A stretch of DNA of 64,000 bases from Piper betle (taxonomy: Eukaryota > Streptophyta > Magnoliopsida > Piperales > Piperaceae): the NCBI GenBank assembly GCA_033002965.1, contig JAURVB010012425.1, positions 62,001 through 126,000 on the forward strand, read 5' to 3'. Position numbers and translations under genes: made by a program. The notes under the pieces were generated by a model. It was not told the DNA's origin. It did no database searches and was given only the letters and a program-made list of their open reading frames with translations. Below, piece after piece: positions 61,560-64,000 of this stretch (positions within the stretch are counted from its first letter, which is position 1; each line of letters begins with the position of its first letter).

Positions 61560-63753
61560 TTTTGGTTGTAAATATTACTCCCCCCTTCCCCAAAAAACAT
61601 CAATATAATAATTTTTTTTTATTTTCCTTAGTTTTTCTTGTGTCAATAAATATTAAAAAAATAAAATTATTTTTCTTAAAAAATATTTTAATAAACAAAT
61701 ATTATACTAACTTGAAAAGGTTCAAAATTTAAGGTTGGCTTGCTTTAGATTTAATAGTTTTAAATGATAATTTGGTAATAAAACTTACAAATATCAATAA
61801 TATCATTAATTTATGATTTTTTTATATTTGCTCAATCGATCATTCAGTCAAATGAAAAAACTCTATGTTTGAATTGTTTTTATTTGGTCATATTTGGTCG
61901 GTCAAATTTAGTTATAAACGCTTCAAACATGATTATTCGATTGTTTGTGCTGACTTGGGGATGAGGATTGGTAGGGGCGAGCATACTTTGGTTCAAACCA
62001 AAATTACCAACCAAATTGAACTTAAATTATTGGTTTCTTTCTAGTTTAAAAAAAATTTGGTTCAGGTCAATTTTTAAATTGGGTAACCAAACCCAATAAA
62101 AGGAATTTTTGTTCGAAATCGAACTGAACCAAAATCTACGGAAAAAACCAAAATTTTTGAAAGAAGCTTAATATTCATGTTTTATATGAGTTATCGTTAG
62201 TTTGCTTTACTTTTTTAATAATTTATTTGAGATGTTTAATATAATATCTATGTATATAATATTTTTTAATATGATTATAATGATTAAACCAGGTTTACAT
62301 TTAATTTATTATCAAGACTATAATTAATTTTAATAGGTTTATTATAACTTTGGTTTTTTATCATCATATTTCGGTTTTCGATTGGGCCGAATGACAACAG
62401 GGGTGTGTTTTGATATTTCGGTTTGGAAACCTAATTACCTAAATTAACCAAAAAAAACTATTCAAAAATTTATATTTTTATCTTAATTATCATGAAATTA
62501 TTGTATTTGTATGATTAAAATTTATTTATTTAATATGATACATAGTTATATACAATTAAAATTACTGATTAAATGATTGTGTTTAATAAAATAATTATAT
62601 AAATTTAATTAAAAAATTAAAAAATTATAATTTAATATGATGTAATTCGATTATTCTGCTAGCAAACCGAATCGAACCGAAATTATTCGGTTTGGTATGA
62701 TTCGGCTTCGGTTGAGTTCGATTCTACCCTATTTTCGGTTCTGTTTCTGTTTCAGTTTGTGGTGATCATATCCTTATTGGGCCTCAGCCCTCTCTGAGGC
62801 CCAATAAGTGCATTCGACCCAATCCATCCGTCTACCTATCATCATGGTTGACGTAATAATAATTGTATTGTATTTATGTTATATCACCTTTTTATTTTTA
62901 TTTTTATTTTTTGGCTTTTAAATTAAAACTTAATTTTTTTCATCAAATGGGATTAGATCGGATGACTCAAATTAGCGATAAGAAAAAATAAATAAATAAA
63001 TATAATATTTTAATTTAGATTGAATTTGAATTGTATTAATATTTTAGATTCATATAAGATGAAAATATGTTACTATTTGTGTCACCTCCAAAACATAGAA
63101 AATTAATTTAACTCATTCACGCAATTTTTACACTAGAAAATTAATTTTATCATATAAATTGTAAGTCTTATGGTTGGTATTAATTATAAGATTTAATAAG
63201 CAACTCAATATACACAGAGTGATAGCACCTATTTATGACTAAAATTTTTAAACTACGCATTTAATTAAGTGTTTTAATAAACATTAATTTCATTGTTTAT
63301 GATCGGATCTTACACCTATATTAACGATAAGGTCTTCCGATAAATTATTACTCATTTCAATTTTATCATTAATACCAAAATATATGATTATTATTATTGA
63401 TGTAATACTAATTAACACACATTACCAAATTATTTTGATCCTTCAAACATTTGATATATATATAGAAAATTCCTCGCAAAATACACGTGTCACACGTACA
63501 CATAATATATAGGCGTAGGGACCAGCATATCCACAATAGCATACATTGGCCAATAGCATCGCGCCACGCCGGCTGGAAAGATCACCGTGGCCAGTTGCCT
63601 TCAACTTCTGCAGTCTATCCCTCCAAACCTCGCTCTTTCGTCTGCCTCCCCCGCCAACACTCCTTGCACTACTCTTGCCCAGAGCTTCTACCGACCATTG
63701 TTTCCTTTCTTTGCCATGGAAACTTGAGCTGGCACAGTGGCACGAACACTTAT
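61560..63753. other. AT-rich intergenic DNA with transposon-like segments
   Basis: No gene is seen up to about 63440. The region 61965-62760 repeats ACCAAA/TTCGGTTTGG motifs at both ends, starting TAGGGGCGAGCAT, like a degenerate hAT-type MITE; its boundaries are unclear. A perfect hairpin is listed separately at 62773-62808. The 63440-63750 part becomes GC-richer towards the edge gene. Confidence 0.45.
62773..62808. repeat. Perfect 15-bp hairpin
   Basis: CTTATTGGGCCTCAG is followed by a six-base loop (CCCTCT) and its exact reverse complement CTGAGGCCCAATAAG. Each arm contains a TGGGCC site II-type core. No T-run follows on either strand, and plants do not use such terminators, so a regulatory or element-end role is more likely than termination. 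Confidence 0.8.
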
Positions 63754-64000
63754 TTACATGCATGTGCTTTGAAGGAAGGCTTCTCCGGCAATTGGGTCGT
63801 CTCCGATGAGGCCGATGGCCTGCAGCGCGGCCTCGGGCCACCGCGGCTCGATGGCGGCGCCGGCCTCCCGGGCGGGGGGCTTGAGACTTCGGCAGTGTCG
63901 GCGGGGCGGGAGGGTGGCGGTGGGGGAGCTGGGGACGGCGAGGAAGAAGGCGGCGGCGGTGGTGGCTGCTGCGGCGGCGGAGAAGGGCGGCGGGGCCGCT
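63754..64000 (-). CDS. Partial GC-rich open frame at the window edge, unrecognised
   Basis: On the minus strand a frame is open from the window edge to a TAA at 63756-63754. It reads an Ala/Ser/Thr/Pro-rich stretch (FSAAAAATTAAAFFLAVPSS), then basic PPRRHCRSLKPP, then EPRWPEAALQAIGLIGDDPI. The first part resembles a chloroplast transit peptide and the last part has ordinary protein composition. GC is far higher than in the surroundings, as in the first exons of other genes here. The frame may end at an intron donor (GTAAATAAG near 63757) instead of the stop. Plus-strand frames in the same place are Gly/Arg-rich and less protein-like. I do not recognise the family. Confidence 0.35.
   Translation of the reverse strand, partial: AAPPPFSAAAAATTAAAFFLAVPSSPTATLPPRRHCRSLKPPAREAGAAIEPRWPEAALQAIGLIGDDPIAGEAFLQSTCM

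Overview
The window is a stretch of nuclear DNA from a flowering plant. The evidence is intron-rich genes of plant-specific families, long AT-rich spacers, TG...CA long terminal repeats (LTRs) with an initiator-Met primer site, and MITE-like elements. Several first coding exons (the ABCG transporter, the MATH-BTB protein, V-ATPase d) are very GC-rich while their later exons are not. That gradient is typical of monocots, but the species cannot be fixed from the sequence alone.

Layout: 1-8945 is gene-free and built from three diverged copies of one AT-rich block, with a MITE-like element in two of them. 9467-13352 (+) is a complete half-size ABCG transporter. 13558-13931 is an LTR remnant. 14312-17915 (-) is a gar2-related, DIL-like conserved protein. 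20684-23528 is a solo LTR with a 5-bp target duplication. 24812-28897 (+) is a MATH-BTB (BPM) substrate adaptor. 29296-29819 is a MITE. 30282-36660 (-) is the 17-exon spliceosome-associated WD40 protein PRL1. 38727-40953 (-) is a p23-like Hsp90 co-chaperone. 43531-50811 is a non-autonomous LTR retrotransposon with intact target duplication; its 3' LTR has lost about 2 kb. 53717-56359 (-) is an RPS2-like CC-NB-LRR gene. 57524-61232 (-) is a complete 10-exon V-ATPase subunit d. At the right edge a GC-rich open frame runs out of the window.

The genes do not form a pathway or operon; they are independent neighbours. BPM and PRL1 proteins both act as adaptors to cullin E3 ligases in Arabidopsis, but nothing here shows that the neighbourhood is functional.

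The most consequential observation concerns reading frames. Exon-by-exon phase counting shows single-base frame breaks in four genes: three in the gar2-related gene, one in BPM, one in PRL1 and three in the 5' part of the NLR. Most lie in short homopolymer runs. ABCG, p23 and VHA-d are phase-perfect. Residual long-read errors are the simplest explanation, and automatic annotation would truncate these genes. I found no convincing new biological system. The most distinctive element is the non-autonomous LTR family, with its GC-rich repeat block inside the LTR and a 19-bp minisatellite inside the body.
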